DNA of 64,000 nt from contig NZ_FORN01000004.1 in assembly GCF_900114015.1 (NCBI RefSeq), positions 1-64,000 on the forward strand. Reading direction: 5' to 3'. The notes below the pieces were generated by a model. That model was given only the letters and a program-made list of their open reading frames with translations, was not told where the DNA came from and searched no databases. Below, piece by piece: positions 17,031 through 25,839 of the stretch. The stretch comes from Caulobacter sp. UNC279MFTsu5.1 (lineage in GTDB: Bacteria; Pseudomonadota; Alphaproteobacteria; Caulobacterales; Caulobacteraceae). Each line of letters begins with the position of its first letter. Within the stretch, counting starts at the first letter, position 1. The translations under genes and the position numbers were made by a program.

Positions 17031-18623
17031 TCAGTTCACCCGTCGGCTCCGGCCCGCCCAGTACGGCTCGCGCAGCTCGCGCCGCAGGATCTTGCCCGAG
17101 GCGTTGCGCGGCAGGGCGGCGATGAAGTCGATGGACTTGGGCGCCTTGAAGCCGGCGATGCGGCCCCTGGCGAAGGCGATGATGTCGGCCGGGTCCTCGG
17201 GCGCGCCCGGCTTGAGGGCGACCACCGCCTTGACCGCCTCGCCCCAGGTGTCGTCGGGCACGCCGATCACCGCCACCTCGGCCACGTGCGGATGGCCGTA
17301 GACCGCGCTCTCGACCTCGGCCGGATAGATGTTCTCGCCGCCGGAGATGATCATGTCCTTCACCCGGTCGTGGATGAACAGGTAGCCGTCCGCGTCGAGA
17401 TAGCCCGCGTCGCCGGTGCGCAGCCAACCGTCGGCGTCGATGGTCAGGGCGCTGGCCTCGGGCAGCTTCCAGTAGCCGGCCATGTTGGCGGGCGAGCGCA
17501 CCGCCACCTCGCCGACCTCGCCCGGCGGCAGGGCCTGACCGTCCTCGCCGAGGATCTTCAGCTCGGCGCCGGGCATGGGCAGGCCGGCCGAGCGCATGCG
17601 GTCGTTGCCGGCCGGATCGTGGTCCTGCGGCGGCAGATAGACCACCGTGCCGGTCGTCTCGGTCATGCCGTACTGCTGGACGAAGCCGCAGCCGAACACC
17701 GCGATGCACTCGCGCAGCAGCTCCAGCGGGATCGGCGCGGCGCCGTAGAGGATGTGGGTCAGGCGGCTGTAGTCGACCTGGCGGGCGCGGGGCAGCCGCA
17801 CCACGACCTGCAGGGCGGCGGGCACCATGAACATCTTGGAGACCCGGTCCTTCTCGATGAAGTCCAGCACCCGGGTCGGGTCGAACTCGCGGGCCACCAC
17901 GCCCTTGGCGCCGTTGACCAACCCGACCACGCCCCAGCCCGTGCCGCCGATATGGGCCACCGGCATGGCCACCAGGCTGACGTCGTCCGGGCCCCAGCGA
18001 TTCCAGTCCAGATCGGCCTGGGCCGCCAGCCGGCGGGTGGCCAGGATGTTGGCATGGGTCAGCATTGCGCCCTTGGGCCGGCCCGTGGTGCCCGAGGTAT
18101 AGAGCTGCACGGCGATGTCGGCGGGCGTGATCTCCGCGTCCGGCCGGACGCAGGCGGCGGCGTCGCGCCAGTCTTCGAAGACCGGATGGCCGTAGTCGTT
18201 GGCCTCCATGGCGATGACCACCGGGTGGTCCAGCATCAGCACCGCCACGTCGCGGACATGGGCCAGCAGCTCGGGGCCGACGAACACCATGCGGGCCTCG
18301 GCGTCGCCCAGGATGTAGGCGATCTCGCGCGGGGCCAGCCGCCAGCCGATCGGGGCCAGCACCACCCCCGCCTTGGCCGCCCCGAACAGCAGCTCGAAAT
18401 AGTGGTCGCTGTTCTTGCCGACATAGGCGATGCGGTCGCCCTTGACCAAGCCCTCGGCCAGCAGGGCGTTGGCCACCTGGTCGGTATGGCGGTCGAACGC
18501 CGCGAAGCTGGTCGCGCGGCCTTCGAACACCAGGGCCGTCGCCTCGGGCCGGACCTCGTGGTGATAACGGGCGACGTCGCCCAGGGTCGTCAGGCGATCG
18601 AAATCGACGGCGGGTCCGGACAT
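17031..18623 (-). CDS. Acyl-CoA synthetase (fatty-acid--CoA ligase, ANL family)
   Basis: A 530-residue adenylate-forming ligase that activates a carboxylic acid with ATP and then CoA. Motifs are clear: the phosphate loop YTSGTTGRPKGAM, the A5 motif QQYGMTETTGT, A7 TGDAGYLDADGYLFIHDRVKDMI, A8 SGGENIYPAEVE and the catalytic Lys in the PRNASGKILRREL end motif. The start was set at MSGPAVDF; upstream in-frame codons lack family similarity. It is coupled to the downstream MpaB-like gene, which suggests catabolism of a hydrophobic acid or terpenoid-like compound; that is inference. Confidence 0.9.
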   Translation of the reverse strand: MSGPAVDFDRLTTLGDVARYHHEVRPEATALVFEGRATSFAAFDRHTDQVANALLAEGLVKGDRIAYVGKNSDHYFELLFGAAKAGVVLAPIGWRLAPREIAYILGDAEARMVFVGPELLAHVRDVAVLMLDHPVVIAMEANDYGHPVFEDWRDAAACVRPDAEITPADIAVQLYTSGTTGRPKGAMLTHANILATRRLAAQADLDWNRWGPDDVSLVAMPVAHIGGTGWGVVGLVNGAKGVVAREFDPTRVLDFIEKDRVSKMFMVPAALQVVVRLPRARQVDYSRLTHILYGAAPIPLELLRECIAVFGCGFVQQYGMTETTGTVVYLPPQDHDPAGNDRMRSAGLPMPGAELKILGEDGQALPPGEVGEVAVRSPANMAGYWKLPEASALTIDADGWLRTGDAGYLDADGYLFIHDRVKDMIISGGENIYPAEVESAVYGHPHVAEVAVIGVPDDTWGEAVKAVVALKPGAPEDPADIIAFARGRIAGFKAPKSIDFIAALPRNASGKILRRELREPYWAGRSRRVN

Positions 18624-18746
18624 GGTCGACGGGTCTCCTCGCGCGGTCCGAGGCGATCTGGCGTCGCCTTCGGGTTGAACGGACGCCAGGATGGGGGCCA
18701 TTTCCGCCGCGCGGCTAGGGGAAAAACGCGGGATCGGCCCGGTCCT

Positions 18747-19196
18747 TCAAGCCTTCGCCCCCAGGCGGCGGGCGTTGGCCGTCGCGACGGCGTGGACCGG
18801 GGCCAGCATCGCCGACCACCCGGCCAGGTTCAGCGACATCATCCGCCCCCAGAAGGCCATCGCGCCCAGCGAGGCGTCCAGGGCGGGCGCGAGGCCGTGA
18901 CGGGGCGCCTTCCAGGCCCCCGCCAGGTAGCGGTTGGACTCCGCCGCCAGGGCCAGCCAGCTCGGCGCGGCCGCGACTGCGCCCCGGGCGAAGGCCAGGG
19001 GCTTCTCGGAGACCATGCGCGTCAGTTCGGCGTAGTCGCCGCGCATCGGGTCGCCGACCGCCCTGACGATCATCGGTGTCCGGGCGTTGATCACGCGAAG
19101 GGAGGCGACGGCCAGTTCGGCGCTGGCGCTCGCCAGGGCGAAGGCGTCGGAGGGAGTCGCCGTGCGGCGGATGGTGGTCCTGCGGGTTCGGGTCAT
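18747..19196 (-). CDS. Helical hypothetical protein, phasin-like in character
   Basis: A 149-residue Ala-rich protein with no signal peptide. Its amphipathic helices (ASASAELAVASLRVINARTPMIV, LAGWSAMLAPVHAVATANARRLGA) give a phasin-like look, but no diagnostic motif is present. The start is MTRTRRTT; the ribosome site is weak. Its 5' region is unusual because a 17-codon ORF and an intrinsic terminator lie directly upstream on the same strand, as in attenuation leaders. It lies next to the acyl-CoA ligase gene, consistent with a lipid-granule theme, though this is a guess. Confidence 0.5.
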   Translation of the reverse strand: MTRTRRTTIRRTATPSDAFALASASAELAVASLRVINARTPMIVRAVGDPMRGDYAELTRMVSEKPLAFARGAVAAAPSWLALAAESNRYLAGAWKAPRHGLAPALDASLGAMAFWGRMMSLNLAGWSAMLAPVHAVATANARRLGAKA

Positions 19197-19240
19197 GCCG
19201 ACAACAACGCGCCCGCGGCGGCCTTCGCTCCGCCGGCCTG

Positions 19241-19272
19241 AAAAAGGCCGGCCCCGCATCGCGGAGCCGGCC
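19241..19272 (-). terminator. Intrinsic terminator after a 17-codon ORF
   Basis: On the minus strand a GC-rich stem (GGCCGGCTCCGC / GCGGGGCCGGCC, one bulge) with a 3-base loop is followed by TTTTT. It begins three bases after the stop of the small ORF and ends about 45 bases before the start of the phasin-like gene. Confidence 0.75.
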
Positions 19273-19275
19273 CGT

Positions 19276-19329
19276 TCACCTGAAGCGCGCGACGCCTGGT
19301 GGGCGGCGTCCCATGGTCACGATGCTCAT
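19276..19329 (-). CDS. 17-residue peptide ORF, possible leader peptide
   Basis: The predicted peptide is MSIVTMGRRPPGVARFR. AGGGAG lies about 10 bases before the ATG, and an intrinsic terminator starts right after the stop, upstream of the phasin-like gene. The placement is that of an attenuation leader or a stand-alone micro-transcript. The RRPPG stretch could slow ribosomes (polyproline). I do not recognise it; it is supported only by layout, so confidence is moderate. Confidence 0.4.
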   Translation of the reverse strand: MSIVTMGRRPPGVARFR

Positions 19330-19502
19330 GCTGTGAAATCTCCCTAAGTCCCCGACCTCTTCGCGTGGGTGCGCGAGAGAGCCCCCGGGGCCGCCGCAGG
19401 TCGTCGCGCCGTCGCGCCGAGGCCGCGTCCGCCCTAACCGCTTGACCCGGCGCGGCGGCGGCCTTCTCCTGGGGCCAGCCCGCAGGATGAGCCCGCCCGC
19501 CC

Positions 19503-21233
19503 TTGCAAGACCCGGCCGCTCCAGACCCCGCATCGCCTCCGCCCTCGCCCGCCGTCGGCACCGTGCGCCGGCGCCTGCTGCTGATGGCCTTGAGCCTGGT
19601 GGTGCCGGCCGTGCTGTTCATGGCCCTGCTGGCCCGCGCCGAGTTCGGCGAGAGCCGGGCCCGCTACGAGCGGCAGTTGATCGCCACGACCCGCGCCCTG
19701 GTGCTGGCCACCGACCGCCAGATCGGCCAGGGCCAGAGCATCCTGCAGACCCTGGCGGTGTCGCCGGCCCTGATCTCCGGCGACATCCCCGCCTTCGAGC
19801 GCCAGGCCCGCGCGGCCGTGCAGGGCGGAGACGGCTGGATCGTGCTGATCGACGGCGACAGGCAGCTGGTCAACACCCACCTCGCCCCCGGCGCCCCCCT
19901 GCCCCGGGTCCGCCTGCCGGACGACCGCTGGCGGACCATCCGCGCGGGCCGCACCTCGGTCTCGAACCTGATGCTGCCCAAGGACGGCGGAAAGGCCGCG
20001 GCCTTCGTGTCGATCGACATGCCGGTGATCGTCGACGGCCGGCTGCATGACCTGGCCTATGTCCAGACGCCGCAAGCCTTCTCGACGATCTTCACCAGCC
20101 AGACCATCCCGCACAGCTGGACGGCCAGCATCGTCGACCGCAACGCCGCGCTGGTGGCGCGCTCCAAGGACATAGACCGCTTCCTGGGCCACACGGTCAC
20201 CGGCGATATGCGCGAGGCCATGGCGCGGGGCAACGAGGGGGTCACGCTGAGCCATACGCTGGACGGCACGCCCACCCTCTCGGCCTTCAGCCGGTCGTCC
20301 ACCAGCGGCTGGGCCTTCATCGTCGGCGTGCCCCGGACCGAGCTCAGCCGGGCCAACTGGTCGTCGATGGGCGGCCTGACCCTGGCCAGCCTGATGCTGC
20401 TGGTCATCGGCGCGGCGGTGGCCCTGGCGGTCTCGCGCGAGATCTCGGCGGCCGTGCGCGGCCTGGGGGCGGACGCCAAGGCGGTGGCGGCGGGCGAGGA
20501 GATCGCCGTGATCCAGGACCGCTTCCAGGAGATCGCCGAGGTGCGCGCGGCCCTGCACGACGCCTCCGTCCAGCTGCGGGCCCGCGAGGCCCAGGAACTG
20601 CGGGCCCACCAGCGCCAGCAGCTGATGATCAACGAGCTGAACCACCGGGTGAAGAACAGCCTGTTCACGGTGCAGTCCCTGGCCCGGCAAAGCCTGGGCC
20701 GTCCCGCCGACACGCCCGGCCTGCCCGCCTTCAACGAGCGCATCATGGCCCTGGCCCGGGCCCACGACCTGCTGACCCGCAGCGTCTGGGAGGGCGCCGA
20801 CCTCCAGGAGATCCTGGAGGAGACGCTCGAGCCCTATCTGGACCGGACGATCCTGGCCGGCCCGTCGGTGGCCCTGACGCCGAACGCCGCCCTGGCCCTG
20901 TCGATGGTGTTCCACGAGCTGGGCACCAATGCGGGCAAATACGGCGCCCTGTCGCTTCCCGGGGGCATGGTGACGGTGGTCTGGCACGTCGACCCCGGCG
21001 CGCCGCACCGCCTGACCCTGCATTGGGAGGAACGCGGCGGTCCCCCCGTGTCGCCGCCGGCGCGCAAGGGGTTCGGCTCGCGCCTGATCGCCGCCACCCT
21101 GAAGTCCGACCTGGCCGGCGAGGCGCGGATCGACTACCGGCCCAGCGGCCTGGTCTGCGTCCTGACCCTGTCGCTGCGCCGGACGGACGAGGAGGAGGCC
21201 GGGGACGAGGCCGACCGGCAGGCCGACATTTAG
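19503..21233 (+). CDS. HWE/HisKA_2-type sensor histidine kinase
   Basis: A membrane kinase of about 576 residues. An N-terminal TM helix (residues about 25-44), a periplasmic sensor region of about 250 residues with a PDC/CHASE-like look, a second TM helix near residues 290-310 and a HAMP-like linker precede the catalytic part. The dimerisation motif is NELNHRVKNSLFTVQSLARQ with the phospho-acceptor His, and the ATPase domain has FHELGTNAGKYGAL and GFGSRLI. This class signals through stand-alone or general-stress regulators; none is adjacent. The start codon appears to be TTG; a GTG or ATG about 20-28 codons downstream is also possible. Confidence 0.82.
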   Translation: MQDPAAPDPASPPPSPAVGTVRRRLLLMALSLVVPAVLFMALLARAEFGESRARYERQLIATTRALVLATDRQIGQGQSILQTLAVSPALISGDIPAFERQARAAVQGGDGWIVLIDGDRQLVNTHLAPGAPLPRVRLPDDRWRTIRAGRTSVSNLMLPKDGGKAAAFVSIDMPVIVDGRLHDLAYVQTPQAFSTIFTSQTIPHSWTASIVDRNAALVARSKDIDRFLGHTVTGDMREAMARGNEGVTLSHTLDGTPTLSAFSRSSTSGWAFIVGVPRTELSRANWSSMGGLTLASLMLLVIGAAVALAVSREISAAVRGLGADAKAVAAGEEIAVIQDRFQEIAEVRAALHDASVQLRAREAQELRAHQRQQLMINELNHRVKNSLFTVQSLARQSLGRPADTPGLPAFNERIMALARAHDLLTRSVWEGADLQEILEETLEPYLDRTILAGPSVALTPNAALALSMVFHELGTNAGKYGALSLPGGMVTVVWHVDPGAPHRLTLHWEERGGPPVSPPARKGFGSRLIAATLKSDLAGEARIDYRPSGLVCVLTLSLRRTDEEEAGDEADRQADI

Positions 21234-21390
21234 TAAGTTGTTTCTGAATTAGCCCAAGATTTGGGCGCCGTCCGGGACATTCTCGTCCCAAGCTCATATC
21301 GGCGTTCATCGATCGATTGCGCGCCGCTCCGCGATGGTCTTACCTGCGTCGCTCACCCCCGCGGGACGCTCCCGCGAAAGGATTGGGCCC

Positions 21391-22086
21391 ATGACCACAC
21401 CTGACGCCCTGATGCTGCCGGCCCGGCCCGAGCCCATCGCCCTGCCGGTCGACAAGACCGCGGTGATCGTCATCGACATGCAGAACGCCTACGCCTCGCC
21501 CGGCGGCTATCTGGACCTGGCCGGCTTCGACATCAGCGGCGCGGCGGCGGTGATCGACAAGATCAAGGGCGTGCTGGACGTGGCGCGCGGCGCGGGCATG
21601 CCGGTGATCTATTTCCAGAACGGCTGGGACAGCGACTATGTCGAGGCCGGCGGCCCCGGCTCGCCCAACTGGCACAAGTCCAACGCCCTGAAGACCATGC
21701 GCGCCCGGCCCGAGCTGCAGGGCAAGCTGCTGGCCAAGGGCGGCTGGGACTACGAACTGGTCGACGCGCTGAAACCCGTCGCCGGCGACATCGTTCTGCA
21801 CAAGACCCGCTACAGCGGCTTCTTCAACAGCCAGCTGGACAGCGTGCTGCGCTCGCGCGGCGTGCGCCACCTGGTGTTCGTGGGCATCGCCACCAATGTC
21901 TGCGTGGAGTCGACGCTGCGCGACGGCTTCTTCCTGGAATATTTCGGCACCGTGCTGGAGGACGCCACCCACCAGGCCGGCCCCGAGTTCGTGCAGCAGG
22001 CGGCGCTCTACAACATCGAGAAGTTCTTCGGCTGGGTCTCGACCACGGCGGACTTCAAGGGGGCGGTGGGGCAGCGGGAACCTTAG
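21391..22086 (+). CDS. rutB: RutB, ureidoacrylate amidohydrolase
   Basis: A 231-residue cysteine hydrolase of the isochorismatase fold. It hydrolyses (Z)-3-ureidoacrylate, the ring-opening product of uracil, to aminoacrylate, CO2 and ammonia. The catalytic triad is visible: Asp in VIDMQNAY, Lys in VLHKTRYSG and Cys in [10 protein letters not shown]. The start at MTTPDALM has AAAGGA upstream; the frame is open further 5' but without support. It heads a rutB-C-D-A cluster, separated from rutC by a palindromic repeat. Confidence 0.92.
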   Translation: MTTPDALMLPARPEPIALPVDKTAVIVIDMQNAYASPGGYLDLAGFDISGAAAVIDKIKGVLDVARGAGMPVIYFQNGWDSDYVEAGGPGSPNWHKSNALKTMRARPELQGKLLAKGGWDYELVDALKPVAGDIVLHKTRYSGFFNSQLDSVLRSRGVRHLVFVGIATNVCVESTLRDGFFLEYFGTVLEDATHQAGPEFVQQAALYNIEKFFGWVSTTADFKGAVGQREP

Positions 22087-22103
22087 GAACAAGACCCAAA
22101 ACC

Positions 22104-22215
22104 GTTGTCCTCCCGGAAGCCTCGCAGAGGCTGTCCGGGACCCAGGGGACTGGGTGGATGCGGTGCGGTTCACCTGGGTCCCGGACAAGCGCTGCGCGCT
22201 TTCCGGGATGACAAC
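22104..22215. repeat. Family A long dyad repeat between rutB and rutC
   Basis: A long imperfect inverted repeat: TCCCGGAAGCCTCGCAGAGG at one end and CGCTGCGCGCTTTCCGGGAT at the other, with an inner dyad GGGACCCAGG / CCTGGGTCCC. Near-identical copies lie at 34655, 40753 and 60996. Confidence 0.85.
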
Positions 22216-22236
22216 CTGAATTGGAAGGGAAGCAAA

Positions 22237-22626
22237 ATGCCCAAGACCGTCATCATCCCGCCCGGCACGGGCACGCCCATCGCGCCGTTCTCGCCGGGCA
22301 CGCTGGCCGACGGCGTGGTCTATGTCTCGGGCACCCTGGCCTTCGACAAGGACAACAACGTCGCCTTTCCCGACGACGCCGAGGCCCAGACCCGGCAGGT
22401 GCTGGAGACCATCAAGTCGGTGATCGAGACCGCCGGCGGCACGATGGACGACGTGACCATGAACCACATCTTCCTGACCGACTGGTCCAACTACCAGACG
22501 ATCAACAAGGTCTATGCCGAGTATTTCCCCGGCGACAAGCCGGCCCGCTACTGCATCCAGTGCGGCCTGGTGAAGCCCGGCTTCGTGGTCGAGATCGCCT
22601 CGGTCGCCCACATCGGCAAGAAGTAG
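22237..22626 (+). CDS. rutC: RutC, 3-aminoacrylate deaminase (RidA family)
   Basis: A 129-residue RidA/YjgF-family protein that removes the toxic enamine 3-aminoacrylate formed during pyrimidine breakdown. Family motifs are [12 protein letters not shown], the [27 protein letters not shown] block and the C-terminal [14 protein letters not shown] ribosome site GGAAGGGA precedes the ATG. Its stop abuts the rutD start with no spacer. It follows rutB after a repeat insertion, so polycistronic read-through may be affected. Confidence 0.93.
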   Translation: MPKTVIIPPGTGTPIAPFSPGTLADGVVYVSGTLAFDKDNNVAFPDDAEAQTRQVLETIKSVIETAGGTMDDVTMNHIFLTDWSNYQTINKVYAEYFPGDKPARYCIQCGLVKPGFVVEIASVAHIGKK

Positions 22627-23430
22627 ATGATGCGCGGCGGAACCGTCGACGGCCTATACTACGAGGTCCACGGCGGACCGGCGGCCGGTCGCGCGACGGT
22701 GATCCTGTCCGCCGGCCTGGGCGGTTCCGGCGCGTTCTGGGCTCCGCAGATGGCGGCGCTGACGAGCCGCTTCCAGGTGGTGCTGTACGACCACCGCGGC
22801 ACGGGCCGCAGCGTACGGACCCTGACCGACCCGCATTCAGTGGCGGCCATGGGCGACGACATCATCAAGATCATGGACGGGATCGGCCTGGACCGCGCCC
22901 ACCTGGTGGGCCACGCGGCGGGCGGCAACGCCGGCCTGGCCCTGGCCCTGGACCACCCGGACCGCATCGACAAGCTGGTGGTGGTCAACGGCTGGTCGCG
23001 GCCCGATCCGCACATCAGGCGCTGCTTCGACACCCGCCTGGCCCTGCTGAACAACACCGGCATCGCCGCCTATGTGCACGCCCAGCCCCTGTTCCTGTAC
23101 CCGGCCGACTGGCTCTCCGCCAACCACGCCCGCCTGGAGGCCGAGGAGGTCCACCACATCCACGGCTTCCCGGATCCGGACGTCATGCGCGCCCGCATCC
23201 AGGCGCTGCTGGAATTCGACATCGACGCCGACCTGGAGCGCATCGCCTGCCCGGTGCTGGTCAGCGCCAGCGCCGACGACATGCTGGTGCCCCTGGCCTG
23301 CTCGCGCCGCCTGGCCGAGCGGCTGCCCAACGCCGTGCTCGACATCGCGCCCTGGGGCGGCCACGGCTTCACCGTGACGGCGCCGGAAGCGTTCAACGCG
23401 GCGGTCGTGAACTTCCTGGAGGGGACGTGA
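22627..23430 (+). CDS. rutD: RutD, putative aminoacrylate hydrolase
   Basis: A 267-residue alpha/beta hydrolase that accelerates aminoacrylate conversion to malonic semialdehyde. Family blocks GLGGSGAFW, YDHRGTGRS, QPLFLYPADWLSANHARLEAEE and the late GGHGF are present. The nucleophile elbow reads LVGHAAGG, with Ala where most hydrolases have Ser; E. coli RutD also has Ala at this place, so this supports the assignment rather than indicating decay. The ATG follows rutC directly. Confidence 0.9.
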   Translation: MMRGGTVDGLYYEVHGGPAAGRATVILSAGLGGSGAFWAPQMAALTSRFQVVLYDHRGTGRSVRTLTDPHSVAAMGDDIIKIMDGIGLDRAHLVGHAAGGNAGLALALDHPDRIDKLVVVNGWSRPDPHIRRCFDTRLALLNNTGIAAYVHAQPLFLYPADWLSANHARLEAEEVHHIHGFPDPDVMRARIQALLEFDIDADLERIACPVLVSASADDMLVPLACSRRLAERLPNAVLDIAPWGGHGFTVTAPEAFNAAVVNFLEGT

Positions 23431-23446
23431 CGACGCGCTCCGCCCA

Positions 23447-23553
23447 GATCCTCCCCCTTTGGGGGAGGTGGCCCGAAGGGCCGGAGGGGGTCGGCGCCGC
23501 CGCTATTCCCCCTCAGTCGCTCCGCGACAGCTCCCCCAGAGGGGGAGCATCTT
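23447..23553. repeat. Palindromic repeats between rutD and rutA
   Basis: Two hairpins of the CTCCCCC/GGGGGAG type: CTCCCCCTTTGGGGGAG followed by GGCCCGAAGGGCC, and about 60 bases later a mirrored GTCGCTCCGCGAC with CTCCCCC-AGA-GGGGGAG. The arrangement is an inverted pair related to family B. Confidence 0.7.
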
Positions 23554-23595
23554 CATTGTCGCGCCTCACACCACACAGAAGGGGGCAATAGGTCC

Positions 23596-24657
23596 ATGGA
23601 AATCGGCGTCTTCATTCCGATCGGCAACAACGGCTGGCTGATCTCCGAGGCGGCTCCGCAGTACATGCCCAGCTTCGCGCTGAACAAGGAGATCGTGCAG
23701 AAGGCCGAGAAGTACGGCTTCGACTTCGCGCTCTCGATGATCAAGCTGCGCGGTTTCGGCGGCAAGACCCAGTTCTGGGAGCACAATCTGGAGAGCTTCA
23801 CCCTGATGGCCGGCCTGGCGGCCGTGACCGAGAAGATCAAGATCTTCGCCACCGCCGCCACCCTGACCATCCCGCCGGCCATCGTCGCCCGCATGGCCTC
23901 GACCATCGACTCGATCGCCCCCGGCCGCTTCGGCATCAACCTGGTGACCGGCTGGCAGAAGGCCGAGTACGACCAGATGGGCCTGTGGCCGGGCGAGCAG
24001 CACTATACCGACCGCTACAACTACCTGGCCGAATACGCGACCGTGCTGCGCGAGCTGCTGGACACCGGCGTCAGCGACTTCAAGGGCAAGTACTTCCAGA
24101 TGACCGACTGCCGGGTCAGCCCGCACCCGGAACAGACCAAGCTGATCTGCGCCGGCTCGTCCAACGAGGGCCTGGCCTTCACCGCCCAATACGCCGACTA
24201 CAGCTTCGCCCTGGGCAAGGGGACCAACACCCCCGCCGCCTTCGCCTCGGTCAACGACCGGCTGAAGGCCGCCGCCGACAAGACCGGCCGCGACGTGGCC
24301 TCCTACATCCTGTTCATGATCATCGCCGACGAGACCGACGAGGCGGCCATGGCCAAGTGGCAGGCCTATCGGGCCGGCGCCGACCAGGAGGCCCTGGCCT
24401 GGCTGACCCACCAGGCCGCGCCCAACGCCGCCGCCGGCTCCACCACCAACACCGCCCAGCTGGCGGCGCCGGAATCGGCGGTGAACCTGAACATGGGCAC
24501 CCTGGTGGGCTCGTACGAGAGCGTCGCGCGGATGCTGGACGAGGTGGCGGCGGTCGAGGGCACGGCCGGGGTGCTGCTGGTGTTCGACGACTTCGTGGCG
24601 GGGGTCGAGAACTTCGGGACGCGGATCCAGCCGCTGATGAAGAGCCGGAACGTCTGA
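23596..24657 (+). CDS. rutA: RutA, pyrimidine monooxygenase
   Basis: A 353-residue flavin-dependent enzyme of the luciferase-like superfamily that opens the uracil ring with FMNH2 and O2 to give ureidoacrylate. It begins [21 protein letters not shown], has the family blocks [42 protein letters not shown] and the C-terminal [12 protein letters not shown]. Reduced flavin must come from a reductase (RutF), which is not in the window. It is last in the cluster rather than first as in E. coli, and is separated from rutD by repeats. Confidence 0.93.
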   Translation: MEIGVFIPIGNNGWLISEAAPQYMPSFALNKEIVQKAEKYGFDFALSMIKLRGFGGKTQFWEHNLESFTLMAGLAAVTEKIKIFATAATLTIPPAIVARMASTIDSIAPGRFGINLVTGWQKAEYDQMGLWPGEQHYTDRYNYLAEYATVLRELLDTGVSDFKGKYFQMTDCRVSPHPEQTKLICAGSSNEGLAFTAQYADYSFALGKGTNTPAAFASVNDRLKAAADKTGRDVASYILFMIIADETDEAAMAKWQAYRAGADQEALAWLTHQAAPNAAAGSTTNTAQLAAPESAVNLNMGTLVGSYESVARMLDEVAAVEGTAGVLLVFDDFVAGVENFGTRIQPLMKSRNV

Positions 24658-24705
24658 AGGGAGGGGCCCCTGCCCCTCTCCGTTCCCCTATGTTAGGCTC
24701 AGGCC

Positions 24706-24885
24706 ATGAAGCCCGAACGGTCCATCTTTGACGAGATCGACGTCGACGCCGACATGGCCGCCGACGCCGAAGGCCGGGCCGATCTCGACGCGGGCCGGGT
24801 GGTCAGTCATGAGGCCATGAAGGCTTGGCTGCTGTCCTGGGGAACGGCCGAAGAGCTCCCTCCGCCGCAACCCGCCAAAACCTGA
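24706..24885 (+). CDS. Short type II antitoxin-like protein
   Basis: A 59-residue acidic protein, MKPERSIFDEIDVDADMAAD at the start, then AEGRADLDAGRVVSHEAMKAWLLSWGT. The DADMAADAEGRADLDAGRVVSHE pattern and its position 17 bases ahead of a ParE-like gene mark it as the antitoxin of a ParDE/RelBE-type pair. Family members neutralise the toxin and repress their own promoter. The frame is intact while the toxin is broken, so it may be an orphan antitoxin now. Confidence 0.75.
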   Translation: MKPERSIFDEIDVDADMAADAEGRADLDAGRVVSHEAMKAWLLSWGTAEELPPPQPAKT

Positions 24886-24902
24886 CAGGCCCTCGGGTCG
24901 CG

Positions 24903-25191
24903 ATGAGCGACGATGCAGGCCGCCTCTATCGCGTGATCTGGTCGGTCCGATCGCGGCGCGACATCGAAGGCATCTACGCCTACATCGCCCAGGTCGCGCC
25001 CATGGCCTGCATCACGCCTGATCGCCGCCGTCGAGAGCCTGGCCGACCAATCGCATCGCGGACGGGCGCTCTACGGCGACGTCCGCGAGATGGTGGCGAT
25101 CAGGCCCTATGTCGTGCGCTATCGCGTGAAGGGCCGCGCCGTGCAGATCATCCGGATCAAGCACGGCGCTCAAGAATCCGACGAGGCTTAA
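24903..25191 (+). pseudogene. Frameshifted ParE/RelE-type toxin
   Basis: The first part (MSDDAGRLYRVIWSVRSRRD, then IEGIYAYIAQVAPMA) matches the N-terminus of ParE toxins. The continuation (LIAAVESLADQSHRGRALYG, then DVREMVAIRPYVVRYRVKG, RAVQIIRIKHGAQ) is in another frame, starting near 25018. The coding frame changes by +1 between about 24998 and 25018, and the loop between the two blocks is several residues shorter than usual, so a small deletion is likely. ParE toxins poison DNA gyrase; this copy should be inactive. Its TAA overlaps the stop of the convergent FKBP gene. Confidence 0.8.
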
Positions 25192-25694
25192 TCCACCGCC
25201 AGCATGTCGATCAGCTGCAGCCGGAACACCAGCACGCTGTTGGCCGGGATCGGGCCGGCGGCGCGTTCGCCATAGGCCAGGTTGGCCGGGATCCACAGGG
25301 TCCATTCGTCGCCGACATGCATCATCGGCAGGGCCTCCAGCCAACCCGGGATCAGGCCCTCGGCCGGCATGATCGCCGCCTGGCCGCGCTGGAACGAGCT
25401 GTCGAACACCGTGCCGTCCAGCAGCTTGCCCTCGTAGTGCACCTTGACGATGTCGCCCGGCTTCGGGGACTTGCCGGTCTTCGGGCCCGAGGTCGTCACC
25501 TTGTACTGCAGGCCCGAGGCCGTGGTGATCACGCCCGGCGCCTTGGCGTTCTTGGCCAGGAACGCCTGGCCCTCGGCCAGGGTCTTGGACGTGTCGACGG
25601 CGGCCGACAACTGGGGCGGGGCGGAAGCCTCCTGCGCCAGGACGGGGCTAGACAGCAGGGAAAGGCCCAGGACCAGGCCGGCGATACGGTTCAT
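25188..25694 (-). CDS. Exported FKBP-type peptidyl-prolyl isomerase
   Basis: A 168-residue protein with a Sec signal (NRIAGLVLGLSLLSSPVLAQ). After a short linker the FKBP_C domain runs to the end: GLQYKVTTSG, GDIVKVHYEGKLLDGTVFDSS, the GLIPGWLEALPMMHVGDEWTLWIP block and NSVLVFRLQLIDM. It isomerises Xaa-Pro bonds and assists folding in the periplasm. The start is MNRIAG; an in-frame upstream ATG six codons earlier would break the n-region. It is a monocistronic gene, tail to tail with the broken toxin. Confidence 0.9.
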   Translation of the reverse strand: MNRIAGLVLGLSLLSSPVLAQEASAPPQLSAAVDTSKTLAEGQAFLAKNAKAPGVITTASGLQYKVTTSGPKTGKSPKPGDIVKVHYEGKLLDGTVFDSSFQRGQAAIMPAEGLIPGWLEALPMMHVGDEWTLWIPANLAYGERAAGPIPANSVLVFRLQLIDMLAVD

Positions 25695-25839
25695 CGGAGA
25701 CTCACAGTACAATCTGAAGGAGAAGACATCCGATCGGACGCCTCCGGGTTAACCTTGGGGCGGGAGTTTGAAGCTAGGCTGTCTTCCATGGAACCCGTGG
25801 CGGCATCAAGACCGCCCGGTCCGCGAAAGGGAGGACGCC

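Noticed and set aside
16065-19241. A 1058-codon plus-strand frame across the acyl-CoA ligase region
   Set aside because: It is a shadow of the minus-strand acyl-CoA ligase and MpaB-like genes, with low-complexity His/Gln/Arg content.
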